From assembly GCF_013394655.1 (NCBI RefSeq), contig NZ_CP053351.1, positions 2,882,501 through 2,946,500 on the forward strand: a stretch of 64,000 bases of DNA, given 5' to 3'. Below are positions 26,940-35,780 of the stretch, in pieces (position 1 is the first letter of the stretch; every line of letters starts with the position of its first letter). A model generated the notes under the pieces. That model was not told the DNA's origin and ran no database searches. It saw nothing but the letters and a program-made list of their open reading frames with translations. Made by a program: the position numbers and the translations under genes. The DNA comes from Winogradskyella schleiferi. GTDB lineage: Bacteria > Bacteroidota > Bacteroidia > Flavobacteriales > Flavobacteriaceae.

Positions 26940-27130
26940 AGTAATTTCGCAGACCTTGGAGCAATAATTACTGTTTCTTGGTATGGTGCGTTAGGGATGG
27001 AAGCGGCATCCTTTTGCTTTTTTGCAAAAGATATAGCGGACAGCCCGACTGAAGCGTTTCCTGCAAGGCTTGTACCAAACTTGTTTTGGTATCTAAACCT
27101 TGTAGGTATTAAGCGGAAGGAACGCCCGAA
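26940..27130 (+). ncRNA. Candidate structured RNA (flavobacterial interspersed RNA-like element)
   Basis: A promoter-like TAATTTCGC occurs at 26942-26950. Downstream, GGAT and ATCC enclose GGAAGCGGC (26996-27011), then a hairpin CTTTTGC/GCAAAAG (27011-27030), then the block GATATAGCGGACAGCCCGACT. From 27053 to 27125 a long imperfect hairpin has nested arms: GCGTTTCC/GGAACGC outside, TGCAAGG/CCTTGTA, and TACCAAA/TTTGGTA at the tip, then CCCGAAAAAAA. The order GGAT..ATCC, GATATAGCGGA, AGCCCGAC, AACGCCC resembles an RNA element I know as common in Flavobacteriia; it may be Rfam Flavo-1, which I cannot confirm. Confidence 0.5.
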
Positions 27131-27159
27131 AAAAATATTATCATTTATTGATTGATGAG

Positions 27160-27180
27160 ATCCTGAAACAAGTTCAGGAT
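27160..27180. repeat. Short hairpin repeat
   Basis: ATCCTGAA and TTCAGGAT are perfect 8-bp arms around ACAAG. No T run follows. It looks like a short interspersed palindrome between the RNA element and tmRNA. Confidence 0.55.
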
Positions 27181-27219
27181 TAATTCGATTACGCAAATTA
27201 AAATTTGCTATCTCATTAA

Positions 27220-27612
27220 GGGGTCGACTGGTTTTGACAGCGAGATTAATTGAATGGTAAGCACGTCGTGTAATGGCATTGAAACACGTAAAAGGCTAGA
27301 CCAAATTTTAAACGGCGAGAATAACTACGCTTTAGCTGCATAATCTGAATTATAGTAAGATTCGTGCTTATTCCTACTAGGTAGGAAGGCTAAATGTCTC
27401 CGAAAAGCCCTAGTCAGTGGCGTTTCTATTTGAGGCATCGTAAAAATTGACTAAGATCGTGTAGCGCTTCGATGCACTTTCGAGATTAAGAAGCTAAGTT
27501 GTAAGTAGGTTGTCTTTAACCAGCTTGCAATCGAAAACCCAAGAAAAGAATAAACGTGTAGAAAGCCCTTTGGTTACTTGTTTGGACGAGAGTTCGATTC
27601 TCTCCGACTCCA
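27220..27612 (+). ncRNA. ssrA: tmRNA
   Basis: The 5' end GGGGTCGACTGGTTTTGACAG and the 3' end GAGAGTTCGATTCTCTCCGACTCCA form the tRNA-like domain; GGGGTCG pairs with CGACTCC and the T arm has GTTCGATTC. CCA is not encoded. The tag frame at 27314-27343 reads GENNYALAA then TAA, with the usual flavobacterial ending. tmRNA rescues stalled ribosomes and marks the unfinished protein for degradation. A terminator follows at 27619. Confidence 0.97.
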
Positions 27613-27618
27613 CTTTTT

Positions 27619-27657
27619 AAAACCTCAACTTATTGTTCTCCAATTTGTTGAGGTTTT
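27619..27657 (+). terminator. tmRNA terminator
   Basis: AAAACCTCAAC (27619-27629) and GTTGAGGTTTT (27647-27657) are perfect 11-bp arms, starting 7 bp after the tmRNA 3' end. Confidence 0.85.
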
Positions 27658-27841
27658 CACTAGTTTTAATAATTGTTTTGTAATCTACCATAGTCTCAAT
27701 ACTAGTTTCAAAGTGGTCTTACTTAAAAAGTCCGATATTCTTATCTTTAATATCTTTCATCGCTTTTATGAATTCACTGCACTCATCACTGTAATCCTTT
27801 GTGTAAGATATTCGAATACATCTGCATTATTATTTATTTAA

Positions 27842-28140
27842 GCTTTTACAAGGCTCTCAATTTCATCTTCGGTTAAACCATATAATTATTAAACCAGACC
27901 ATTTATCTCTTTATCAATTTGGTTAATTCGGTTTTGATTTTTTGTGAGATTTTTATTAATTTTCTTCGGATAGGTCAAACGAGTCAAACTCGAATTTTTA
28001 ATTAATGATTCTATTTCTTAAGACCTAAATTTTTATAATTTCTTGTTTGAACTAATAGCTAGATGAAGTCCTTTGATAAAATCTCCATAATCCAAATATT
28101 GCCAATTCTGAAGCTTTTTCAACAACTCGCTTGAGGCACA
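27842..28140 (-). pseudogene. Decayed C-terminal remnant of a restriction-modification (Eco57I/type IIG-like) methylase
   Basis: On the minus strand several frames together give LKKLQNWQYLDYGDFIKGL, FEFDSFDLSEEN, KINKNLTKNQNRINQIDKEI and, past a stop, LYGLTEDEIESLV. That order and the ending IDKEI...V-LYGLTEDEI match the C-terminal end of Eco57I-type restriction-modification enzymes. Stops and at least one frameshift interrupt it. More decayed frame continues to about 27660 (DYSDECSEFIKAMKDIKDKNIGLFK). Nothing upstream of 28140 is recognisable. The gap 27658-28259 holds no intact gene. Confidence 0.55.
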
Positions 28141-28259
28141 TTTTTGCATATTGTTTAAAATCAGATTTTAGACATTTACGCCAAATACCATCAGAAATAA
28201 GAAAAACAACATTATCATTTTAATAAATGATTTATGGTGCTTTATTTTCATGGTTATAT

Positions 28260-29240
28260 TTATAAATAAATCTCAAGAATTTCTGAAGAATCCGAAGTCA
28301 ATTCCACGGCATCAGTCATGGCAGGTAGTAATATGGTTTCTCCAATATTTAAATTATAAGATTGCCTATTATAGGTAAGTTCTAAACTACCATTGACGCA
28401 CATATAAATTACAAACGAATCGAGCTGTGCATAATCTTTTACCAACGTTCCAGACACTTTAATGAAATTGGTCTTAAAGTATGGGGAATGCACCAAAACA
28501 TTTGAAGTATTAACCGCTTTGCCGTAATCCGTTTTATAATTGTTATAGTGTTTAAAATCAATCGCATCTAAGGCTAATTCAGTATGCAATTCTCGCTCTT
28601 TACCTGTGACTTTATCTTTTCGTTTATAGTCATAAATACGATACGTTACATCCGATGTTTGTTGGATTTCGGCCAACAACACTCCAGCTCCAATAGCATG
28701 TACACGACCTGTTGGGATATAAAACGTATCTCCTTTAGTTACGTTTTCATGATGCAATACTTCTAATATGGTGTTATCGCTTAAATGGTTTTGATACTTG
28801 GTTTTATCCATTTCAGAATCAAAACCAACAATAAGTTCAGCATCCTTGTCAGCACCTATAACGTACCACATTTCGTTCTTTCCAAACGAATTATGACGCT
28901 CTTTAGCCAATTCATTGCTTGGATGAACTTGTATTGACAACGGCGCTTCTGCATCGATAAACTTTATAAGTATCGGGAAATCAGTTCCGAAGTCTTTATA
29001 AACCGCTTCGCCAACAAAATCGCCTTTATATATTGATATGAGTTCTTTAAGTGTTTTACCTTTTAAAGCCCCATTTGATACTTTGGTTTCATCACCTTCA
29101 ACATCAGAAATCTCCCAAGATTCACCAATGTTTTCACCTTCATAATCTTTTTTGAGATCCGTTTTCAATTTATTGCCTCCCCAAAGTCTGTATTTAAAAA
29201 TGGGGTCGAATTTTATAGGATATAGTTCCTGTTTACTCAT
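28260..29240 (-). CDS. manA: Mannose-6-phosphate isomerase, class I
   Basis: 326 aa. A cupin-type type I PMI that interconverts mannose-6-phosphate and fructose-6-phosphate. Zinc-site motifs are seen: IQVHPSNELA (about 98-107), GKNEMWYVIGA (about 115-125) and PTGRVHAIGAGVLLAEIQQTSDVTYRIYDY (about 176-205). The C-terminal part is a second cupin strand set. Shorter than E. coli ManA, as is normal for the Bacillus/Bacteroidota form. It supplies GDP-mannose or uses mannose. Monocistronic. Confidence 0.92.
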   Translation of the reverse strand: MSKQELYPIKFDPIFKYRLWGGNKLKTDLKKDYEGENIGESWEISDVEGDETKVSNGALKGKTLKELISIYKGDFVGEAVYKDFGTDFPILIKFIDAEAPLSIQVHPSNELAKERHNSFGKNEMWYVIGADKDAELIVGFDSEMDKTKYQNHLSDNTILEVLHHENVTKGDTFYIPTGRVHAIGAGVLLAEIQQTSDVTYRIYDYKRKDKVTGKERELHTELALDAIDFKHYNNYKTDYGKAVNTSNVLVHSPYFKTNFIKVSGTLVKDYAQLDSFVIYMCVNGSLELTYNRQSYNLNIGETILLPAMTDAVELTSDSSEILEIYL

Positions 29241-29495
29241 GTTTTAATCGTATTCTTTATTAAATATTACTTCTTATATTATTACTCTTTCAATGTTCAG
29301 ATTTTATAGAAACCATGCTCCTAAGCACTAATCCCTTGATAGACATAGACGTTAATCATAGTAAAAAATGATAGTCGGTTTCTGTTTTTTTTGCTCCACT
29401 TCTTTAACTTATCTTTTACAATTTAAATCAAAAAATCACATAAGACTAAATTTACTCTTAATGTTTTCTTTGAATTTAGAAATGACATCTTAATT
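29241..29495. other. Intergenic, no gene
   Basis: AT-rich. No frame, repeat or terminator that I can support. Confidence 0.4.
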
Positions 29496-31310
29496 TTATA
29501 AAATAGTTGTTCTTATGTTTTTCCAAACATTTTTTAGCAAGACTCCAGAAATTGCGGCGACAACAGTTAATCCTATGGCATAATTATAGTCACCGTAAAT
29601 CCAATAACCTGTTGCGAACATGCAACTGTAAATAAGAACACAGCCAATGAGCATAGCTGCTATACCAGAAGGTACGCTCCATTTTTCGTCTGAGGTTTTT
29701 AACGAAACACCTTCCGCATTAGCTTCTGATATTACTTTTTCCCAGCCTGGACCACCGGGTTGTATTTTTCTGTAAAAACTTTGTAAGACTTCTTTACTTT
29801 CGGGTTGCGTCGCATAAGTGGCCATAAGCCAAATAACCGTCGTTGTCAACACCACAAGTGGATATTCCCAATAACTTACAAAAACACTTTCTTCTGATTT
29901 AAACAAATAGTCTCCAAGCGGTGTTAGTTTTAATAGTATTGATAAAATACCAGACGCAAACATTGCTGTGATTTCACTCCATGCGTTGATGCGCCACCAG
30001 AACCAACGTAAGATAAATATTAGTCCAGTTCCTGCTCCAAAAACGAGTAACAATTCAAATAGTTGAAGGGCATTTTGTAATAACAGTGCAAACAATGCAC
30101 TTATAACCATGAGTACTACAGTTGATAATCTACCTACTGCAACCAAACGCTTTTCAGATGCTTTTGGGTTTATTTGTTGCTTATAAAAATCGTAAACAAT
30201 ATAAGAAGATCCCCAATTTAACTGTGTAGAAATTGTACTCATATACGCTGCAATTAGCGATGCCAATACCAATCCTAATAATCCGCTTGGCAGTTTTGTA
30301 AGCATGGCAGAATAGGCTAAATCATGGCCCAGCTTATCATCTGTTATATTCGGAAAAGCTTCTTGTATACTTGCTAAATCTGGAAACACGACTAATGAAG
30401 CCAATGCAACCAAAATCCACGGCCAAGGTCGTAATGCATAGTGCATAATATTAAAGAAAAATGTGGCTCCTATAGCATGATTTTCATCTTTGGCTGCCAA
30501 CATTCGTTGTGCAATATAACCACCACCACCAGGTTCTGCACCTGGATACCAAGAACTCCACCATTGGACCGCCAAGGGTATAATAAAAAGTGTAATTAGT
30601 GCATTTTTATTACTAAAATCTGGTAATATCGATAATTTATCCATTACGTTCTCATTTAGCATAATAGCTTCAATACCGCCGACTTCAGGTAAATTAACTA
30701 AATAATATGCTGCGCCAATTGCACCACCCATCGCAACAAAAAATAGTATGAAGTCTGTGTAAACAACACCTTTGAAGCCACCCAGAGCACTAAATGCAAC
30801 TGTAATAAATCCTGCACTTACAACAGTTTGCCAAGGCTCTAAACCGAGCATAATACCACCAATCTTAATTGCCGCTAGCGTTACTGCAGACATAGTGATT
30901 ACATTAAAAATCACACCTAAGTAAATAGCTCTAAACTTTCTTAAAAATGTAGCTGGTTTTCCGCCATATCTGAATTCATAAAACTCAATATCTGTATTGA
31001 CATTGGATTTTCTCCAAAGCTTGGCATAAACAAAAACGGTCAATAATCCTGTAATTAAAAAAGCCCACCATACCCAGTTTCCCGATACACCATTAGTTCT
31101 AACTATATCTGTAACCAAATTTGGTGTATCTGTAGAAAAAGTTGTGGCAACCATTGAAACCCCTAATAACCACCAAGGCATCGTTTTTCCAGAAAGAAAG
31201 AATTCTGATGAACTCCTACCCGCTTTCTTAGACACGTAAACACCTATGGACAGGGTTATTATAAAAAAAGCTATAATTAAGATATAATCGAGAATGCTTA
31301 AAGACACCAT
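29496..31310 (-). CDS. Na+/solute symporter (SSS family)
   Basis: 604 aa with about 13-15 membrane helices. SSS motifs: DYILIIAFFIITLSIGVYVSKKAGRSSSEFFLSGKTMPWWLLGVSMVATTFSTDTPN at the start, GGFKGVVYTDFILFF at about 180-195, and LPSGLLGLVLASLIAAYMSTISTQLNWGSSYIVYDFYK at about 320-357, the Na2-site region. The C-terminus has two extra helices. The family imports sugars, amino acids or vitamins with Na+. It lies two genes from none with a clear catabolic role, so the substrate is unknown. Confidence 0.88.
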   Translation of the reverse strand: MVSLSILDYILIIAFFIITLSIGVYVSKKAGRSSSEFFLSGKTMPWWLLGVSMVATTFSTDTPNLVTDIVRTNGVSGNWVWWAFLITGLLTVFVYAKLWRKSNVNTDIEFYEFRYGGKPATFLRKFRAIYLGVIFNVITMSAVTLAAIKIGGIMLGLEPWQTVVSAGFITVAFSALGGFKGVVYTDFILFFVAMGGAIGAAYYLVNLPEVGGIEAIMLNENVMDKLSILPDFSNKNALITLFIIPLAVQWWSSWYPGAEPGGGGYIAQRMLAAKDENHAIGATFFFNIMHYALRPWPWILVALASLVVFPDLASIQEAFPNITDDKLGHDLAYSAMLTKLPSGLLGLVLASLIAAYMSTISTQLNWGSSYIVYDFYKQQINPKASEKRLVAVGRLSTVVLMVISALFALLLQNALQLFELLLVFGAGTGLIFILRWFWWRINAWSEITAMFASGILSILLKLTPLGDYLFKSEESVFVSYWEYPLVVLTTTVIWLMATYATQPESKEVLQSFYRKIQPGGPGWEKVISEANAEGVSLKTSDEKWSVPSGIAAMLIGCVLIYSCMFATGYWIYGDYNYAIGLTVVAAISGVLLKNVWKNIRTTIL

Positions 31311-31546
31311 TTATTTTGTTGGTTAAAAACGTTGTAAATAAATTAAAAGCAGAAATTAACTAAAAAATTTCCTTTCAAAAATTATTAACCAACTATTTTA
31401 ATGAAAATAAATAAAAAAGATACCTTATTAAATTTTATTCGAAAAATAACCCATCTTAAAAGATATTATTAGAATACTCAATATTACTATATCCAAATAT
31501 CTATAATAGGCTCCTAAATACTCAAACCATATCTATTATGTGTTTT
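31311..31546. other. Intergenic, no gene
   Basis: Very AT-rich. GTTGGTTAA (31318-31326) and TTAACCAAC (31385-31393) form a 9-bp inverted repeat with a 58-bp spacer ahead of the symporter gene, of unknown meaning. Confidence 0.35.
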
Positions 31547-31648
31547 CTATCCTTCTTCTGCCCTATCATTTTTCCTAGTGATATAAGTCAGCTCGCCAGA
31601 TATTAAATTTAAATGAAGAACAACATCAATATATAATAAATCTGCCAT
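31547..31648 (-). CDS. Possible 33-aa small protein after the universal stress gene
   Basis: ATG 31648 opens MADLLYIDVVLHLNLISGELTYITRKNDRAEEG and stops at TAG 31547. It is in the same frame as the preceding usp gene; only the usp stop and nine codons separate them. It has a protein-like composition in an otherwise AT-rich gap. It could be a separate small gene or the former end of a longer protein. Confidence 0.35.
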   Translation of the reverse strand: MADLLYIDVVLHLNLISGELTYITRKNDRAEEG

Positions 31649-31675
31649 TTTCGTTTTTAGATGTTCATTGGCAGG

Positions 31676-32506
31676 TTATTGATGTACCGTTAAAACTGTA
31701 TTGCTATTTAATTTGTTCAATGTTGAAATTACTTTCGATTTTACAATGCCTATTTTTCTGAACAAATCAGGTTTATTATCAACTACACACATAATTTCGT
31801 CGTTGTGAGCGGAAGCATAATCCTTAAGTTTATAAGCTGGCTTTAAAAATTCCAAACCTATTGAATTACACGAAAATTGCTTGAGATATCCTAAAAAAGT
31901 TTCTATGTTATCTGCTGCCTTCTCTGTTAATGTACTTTGTTCTTTTAGCACCAATATGCCAATTTGGGTATTGGTGTTTTCCAATGCTTTAATAAAGCGC
32001 TCTATCTCGCTCGTATTAATTTTATTTTGAAAATCTGAGGCTACAGTTAAAGTGATCCCGTTACAAGTTGTGGCATGTGGTGGCACAATTAAAACAGGAC
32101 AAGACCTTACTTTTTCTAATATATTTTCGGTCTTTGCACCTAATGTGGATAGCCCTTTACTGGTTAAAACAATAATATCAATTCCTATTTTGTCAACATT
32201 GTCCTTAAGTCCATCTACAATATTTCTATTTTCTGAAATGGCATGAAATGAATGCTTTATGTTATTGGATTTTATAGTGTAATTTGTTACTAATTTTCCA
32301 AGGCTTTTTAAAGATTGCTCTTTTGGTCTTTCAAACCATTCGTCATCTGCCTGAAGCATTTCTATAGCACTCAAACCAGTCATTTCATAACGATATGTAT
32401 TCAAAAAGTAAAACTCACAATTTTCATTTTTGAAGAGATTAATAATGTAATCTACAGTCTGGCAACTTTTTAGCGAAAAATCTGTTGGAATTAAAATTTT
32501 TTTCAT
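31676..32506 (-). CDS. Universal stress protein with two UspA domains
   Basis: 276 aa. The first Usp domain (1-143) starts KKILIPTDFSLKSCQTVDYIINLF and ends GIDIIVLTSKGLSTLGAKTENILEKVRSCPVLIVPP; its nucleotide-binding loop (G-x2-G-x9-G-S/T) is changed. The second half (148-276) is a more divergent copy. Usp proteins respond to starvation and oxygen or energy stress. It is the last gene of the operon starting with glutamate dehydrogenase, 68 bp from its neighbour. Confidence 0.85.
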   Translation of the reverse strand: MKKILIPTDFSLKSCQTVDYIINLFKNENCEFYFLNTYRYEMTGLSAIEMLQADDEWFERPKEQSLKSLGKLVTNYTIKSNNIKHSFHAISENRNIVDGLKDNVDKIGIDIIVLTSKGLSTLGAKTENILEKVRSCPVLIVPPHATTCNGITLTVASDFQNKINTSEIERFIKALENTNTQIGILVLKEQSTLTEKAADNIETFLGYLKQFSCNSIGLEFLKPAYKLKDYASAHNDEIMCVVDNKPDLFRKIGIVKSKVISTLNKLNSNTVLTVHQ

Positions 32507-32574
32507 CTTTTTTTACATTTTGAATTAATTATATTTATGGTGTTCCCGCTTAAATTTGATGGAACATCGAAAGG

Positions 32575-32964
32575 CTACTTAATTTGATACTTTTTTAGTA
32601 TCGTGTAAAATTCAATTTTAAATCTTTGGTGCTCTTCAACCAATTTTAAATAAATATGACGTTTATGCTCGTGTACTTTTAACCTATTAGCATCATATTC
32701 AACTTTTCCGTATTCATATTCCGTTTTAAGTTCTTGCTCGTACTTGTATAAATTAGCCATAGTAAGCACAATTTTTCTACGTATAGCTTGAATGGTTTGC
32801 GAAACCGAAATCATCTTTACAAGCTGTTTTTCAATAATGCCAAAATAATCTAACTCCGTATTAAAATCTTCTAGCATAGTTGTCCATAGTTTTAGTTCGC
32901 TTAAATCTTTTTTAATACACAAGCGTCTATGGACATCTATTTTATATTCAAAAATTGTACTCAA
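32575..32964 (-). CDS. Helical protein of unknown function
   Basis: 129 aa, predicted almost fully alpha-helical and coiled-coil (ELKLWTTMLEDFNTELDYFGIIEKQLVK, then LYKYEQELKTEYEYGKVEYDANRLKVHEHKRHIYLKLVEEHQRF). It has the same length, helix layout and a similar E-x-R/H-x-Y end as the gene at 32986, so the two are probably old duplicates. No known family recognised. Middle of the GDH-Usp operon. Confidence 0.7.
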   Translation of the reverse strand: MSTIFEYKIDVHRRLCIKKDLSELKLWTTMLEDFNTELDYFGIIEKQLVKMISVSQTIQAIRRKIVLTMANLYKYEQELKTEYEYGKVEYDANRLKVHEHKRHIYLKLVEEHQRFKIEFYTILKKYQIK

Positions 32965-32985
32965 TTATTTTTGTTTTAGCTACGT

Positions 32986-33405
32986 TTAATCATTTTTTGA
33001 AAGTGAAAATTTACCGTGTACTTTATTGAAAAAAGCATCTTTTAACCTTCGGTATTTATCTAAATGATAGAGATAGCTTCTTCGGTAACTTTCATGCTCT
33101 GCTATGTAAATCATATCACATTGGGTGTCTTCACATTCTGCAATATCCATTCTAGAGTTTGCATATTTTAAAAGTGCTTTAAGCAAAGTTTCATTTTCAG
33201 TTTGCTTCTTATCAAATCGCTCTACGATATCATGATCTTCCAGATTATTTTTTAAACCCTTATTACAGATACCTATAAGATTATTGAGCTCCTTTTTAAT
33301 GTATTTTAAATGATTGATCCAATTATCCAATTCCATCGTATTAATTTTGTGCGTTACATCAATACTGGTGTCGTGATCAAATATGTCTATATTTAGAGTT
33401 TCCAT
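32986..33405 (-). CDS. Helical protein of unknown function (paralogue of the 32575 gene)
   Basis: 139 aa, alpha-helical: MELDNWINHLKYIKKELNNLIGIC, NETLLKALLKYANSRMDIAECEDTQCDMIYIAEHESYRRSYLYHLDKYRRLKDAFFN. Two cysteines lie in the ECEDTQC loop. It shares the helix-loop-helix layout of the neighbouring 129-aa protein. 11 bp from the GreA-like gene, 21 bp from the next. Function unknown; the operon suggests stress. Confidence 0.7.
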   Translation of the reverse strand: METLNIDIFDHDTSIDVTHKINTMELDNWINHLKYIKKELNNLIGICNKGLKNNLEDHDIVERFDKKQTENETLLKALLKYANSRMDIAECEDTQCDMIYIAEHESYRRSYLYHLDKYRRLKDAFFNKVHGKFSLSKND

Positions 33406-33416
33406 AGTTTTAAATT

Positions 33417-33836
33417 TTATATTATAATATCCATACCACTATAGGTTTCTTGTTGCTGAACCTTTGCAATGGTAATTTGCTGTATCCCATTAGGGAAATC
33501 CCATATAATGGAATCTCCCTCTGAGTAACCGATCAAAGCCGATCCCATTGGTGTTAGTACAGAAATCTTGTTGTTTTTAACATCTTTATCCATTGGGATG
33601 ACCAATTGTACCGTTTTTTCTATGCCATTATTAAAAGCAACCTTTACTATTGAGTTAAAGCGTATGACATCTTTGGGAATATCTTCTTCGTCAACAATAT
33701 GTGCCGATTTTAGCTCTTCGAATAATGCCAGTAAACACTTCTGAATTTCATGGTTTTCAGCATATCCCGAAATATTAAGTATGCGTTTTAAATAGACATA
33801 CTCCTTTTTTTCTAATATTAAACTTCCGTACTTCAT
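33417..33836 (-). CDS. GreA/GreB C-terminal domain protein, Rnk-like
   Basis: 139 aa. It has a short helical N-terminus but no long Gre coiled coil. The C-terminal FKBP-like GreA/GreB domain is clear: RFNSIVKVAFNNGIEKTVQLVIPMDKDVKNNKISVLTPMGSALIGYSEGDSIIW (about 65-120). This is the layout of Rnk-like proteins, which bind RNA polymerase near the secondary channel without cutting transcripts. It lies 21 bp after gdhA in the same operon. Confidence 0.85.
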   Translation of the reverse strand: MKYGSLILEKKEYVYLKRILNISGYAENHEIQKCLLALFEELKSAHIVDEEDIPKDVIRFNSIVKVAFNNGIEKTVQLVIPMDKDVKNNKISVLTPMGSALIGYSEGDSIIWDFPNGIQQITIAKVQQQETYSGMDIII

Positions 33837-33857
33837 GTCTATGAGTTTTTGATTTTT

Positions 33858-35162
33858 TTATGGAAAAATCCCTCTTTGTATATATGCTTTTTCAATGCGT
33901 TCTATAGCTATACAAAATGCTGCGGTTCGCATATCTATACCTTCATTTTTAGAATAGTCAAATACCTTATCAAAAGATTCTTTCATCTTTTTGTCTAGTT
34001 TCCCCATAACTTCATCTAACTGCCAAATTTCTCCGTTTCTGTTTTGAAGCCATTCAAAATAACTACCAACGACGCCTCCTGAATTGCAAAGGATATCTGG
34101 AATGATAGTGATGCCTCTATCTAACAATATTTTCTCTCCTTCAACATTTGTTGGCCCATTAGCTCCTTCGGCAATAAGCCTAGCTTTTATACAAGGTGCG
34201 TTTTCTTTAGTAATCTGGTTGCCTAAAGCTGCAGGAATACAGATGTCACAATCTAAAGTGAAAAATTTGTTTTTATCCACAGGTTTTGCATTTGGAAAAT
34301 CGACTATACTACCATCATTAATTTGAGAGTACTTGAATAAATCTTCAACCTTAATGCCTCTTTGGTTTTGAATACTACCGTAAGCATCCTGTACAGCAAC
34401 TAATTTAGCACCATCTTTCTCTAAGAAATGCGCTGCCCAATACCCAACATTACCAAAACCTTGTACAATGAATTTTTTTCCCTCTAGATTTTTATTGTTT
34501 TTTTCTGCCCAAAATTTAATGGACAAATACACACCGTAACCTGTTGCTCTATCACGTCCTTCCAATCCGCCACTTCCATCTGGCTTCCCTGTAACAACGT
34601 GCTGATTTGCCGTACGTTCTGCTGGTGGACGCGTACTCATATAGGTATCTGCTATCCATGCCATAGTTTGACTATTGGTGTTGACATCTGGCGCAGGAAT
34701 ATCATGCTCTGGTCCAATATTGTCAGCCAATGCAAATGTGAAACGTCTGGTAATTCGCTCTAACTCGTTTTTAGAATATTTTGTTGGATCTAGTTTTATA
34801 CCTCCCTTACCGCCTCCATAAGGCAAACCTGCCAAGGAAGTTTTCCAAGTCATCCACATTGCAAGTGCGCGAGCTGCATCAATATCTACTGTTGGGTGAT
34901 AACGCAAACCGCCTTTATATGGACCTAATGCGTTGTTGTGTTGAACTCTATAACCAGTGAATATCTCAACATCGCCATTATCCATTTTTACAGGAAAATT
35001 TACAATGATCTCATTGTTGGTAATGCTCAGAATTCTTCTGATGTTTGGATGGAGATTAATTTGGTCTGCAGCACTGTTAAACTGCTCCATAACGTTATCC
35101 ATCATACCTCTTACAGGTAATTTTTTAGGTGTTTTTTTCAAATCTGCTGTTAATGTTGCCAT
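33858..35162 (-). CDS. gdhA: Glutamate dehydrogenase (Glu/Leu/Phe/Val family)
   Basis: 434 aa, the normal length. N-terminal ELFV domain: FTGYRVQHNNALGPYKGGLRYHP and LPYGGGKGGIKLDP (the glutamate-binding and catalytic lysine region), then PAPDVNTNSQTMAWIADTYM. The Rossmann part has FIVQGFGNVGYWAAHFL (about 225-241). It interconverts glutamate and 2-oxoglutarate plus ammonia. Gene order gdhA, rnk-like, two helical proteins, usp forms one leftward operon with 11-68 bp gaps. This subtype is usually catabolic and NAD-linked; cofactor use is inferred. Confidence 0.93.
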   Translation of the reverse strand: MATLTADLKKTPKKLPVRGMMDNVMEQFNSAADQINLHPNIRRILSITNNEIIVNFPVKMDNGDVEIFTGYRVQHNNALGPYKGGLRYHPTVDIDAARALAMWMTWKTSLAGLPYGGGKGGIKLDPTKYSKNELERITRRFTFALADNIGPEHDIPAPDVNTNSQTMAWIADTYMSTRPPAERTANQHVVTGKPDGSGGLEGRDRATGYGVYLSIKFWAEKNNKNLEGKKFIVQGFGNVGYWAAHFLEKDGAKLVAVQDAYGSIQNQRGIKVEDLFKYSQINDGSIVDFPNAKPVDKNKFFTLDCDICIPAALGNQITKENAPCIKARLIAEGANGPTNVEGEKILLDRGITIIPDILCNSGGVVGSYFEWLQNRNGEIWQLDEVMGKLDKKMKESFDKVFDYSKNEGIDMRTAAFCIAIERIEKAYIQRGIFP

Positions 35163-35591
35163 TGTCTATTTTTAATTTTTTAATTTTTGAAATAAGGGTT
35201 CTATTAAATCGTTTCTGTCATTTTCTGTCAAAAAATCTATAAGGACTTGTTCTAATGGTTTCAAATCTTACTTTGCTTGGCGTTGTCCTTAGTTTTATAA
35301 ATTCGTTTATTTGCTATTTAAAGTCACCATGAGCACAATTGAATTACTATTTATTGCCCAACTATTATACTGTTAGCTTTAATTGTACCCAAAGTGACTA
35401 TTTTTCGTTCTACGCTAAAGTCCTTGCTAATAGGTTTTTAATTAAAATATCTATTGACAATAGATCGCTCATTGTATTTCTGAGTGATGTATTTGTTTCG
35501 TGATGCTCTATCGGACTTTTTAGGTCTTAAATTTTTACACGTAATTGCTGAAATAAATGCATTAAAAATCATGATGTTATTTTTTTTGTTG
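35163..35591. other. Intergenic, no gene
   Basis: AT-rich leader of the gdhA operon. I found no strong TAnnTTTG box and no sigma-54 site in it. No frame is supported. Confidence 0.4.
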
Positions 35592-35768
35592 TTAAACTAA
35601 TTCTAGCTTTTTATTTAAATTTTTCTGTGGTTTATGCACAGTCTCTAGCGCGCACACTTCCGCAATAAAAGGATCATACTCGCTGCAGGACCAGACCTTG
35701 TCTTTTTGCATTGTTAGGACGCAATTATTGAGATGTATGCAACTCGGACAAATATTAATGTGGTTCAT
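35592..35768 (-). CDS. Small four-cysteine protein
   Basis: 58 aa from ATG 35768 (MNHINICPSCIHLNNCVLTMQKDKVWSCSEYD). A longer frame to 35807 would start upstream of both predicted transcription starts and is rejected. Four cysteines are spaced C-x2-C-x6-C-x11-C, as in a small zinc or Fe-S site; the rest is basic and charged. No known family. Its promoter region has a sigma-54 site (35804-35818) and a palindromic GGGTAAA site (35918-35937), suggesting control by the NtrC-type regulator at 36599. Confidence 0.7.
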   Translation of the reverse strand: MNHINICPSCIHLNNCVLTMQKDKVWSCSEYDPFIAEVCALETVHKPQKNLNKKLELV

Positions 35769-35780
35769 AGTAAAATGTAT

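Noticed and set aside
26801..27196. 131-aa minus-strand open frame
   Set aside because: Covers the structured RNA element and the end of the DUF1206 gene; no protein-like features.
27578..27841. 87-aa plus-strand open frame
   Set aside because: Starts inside the tmRNA and runs through its terminator.
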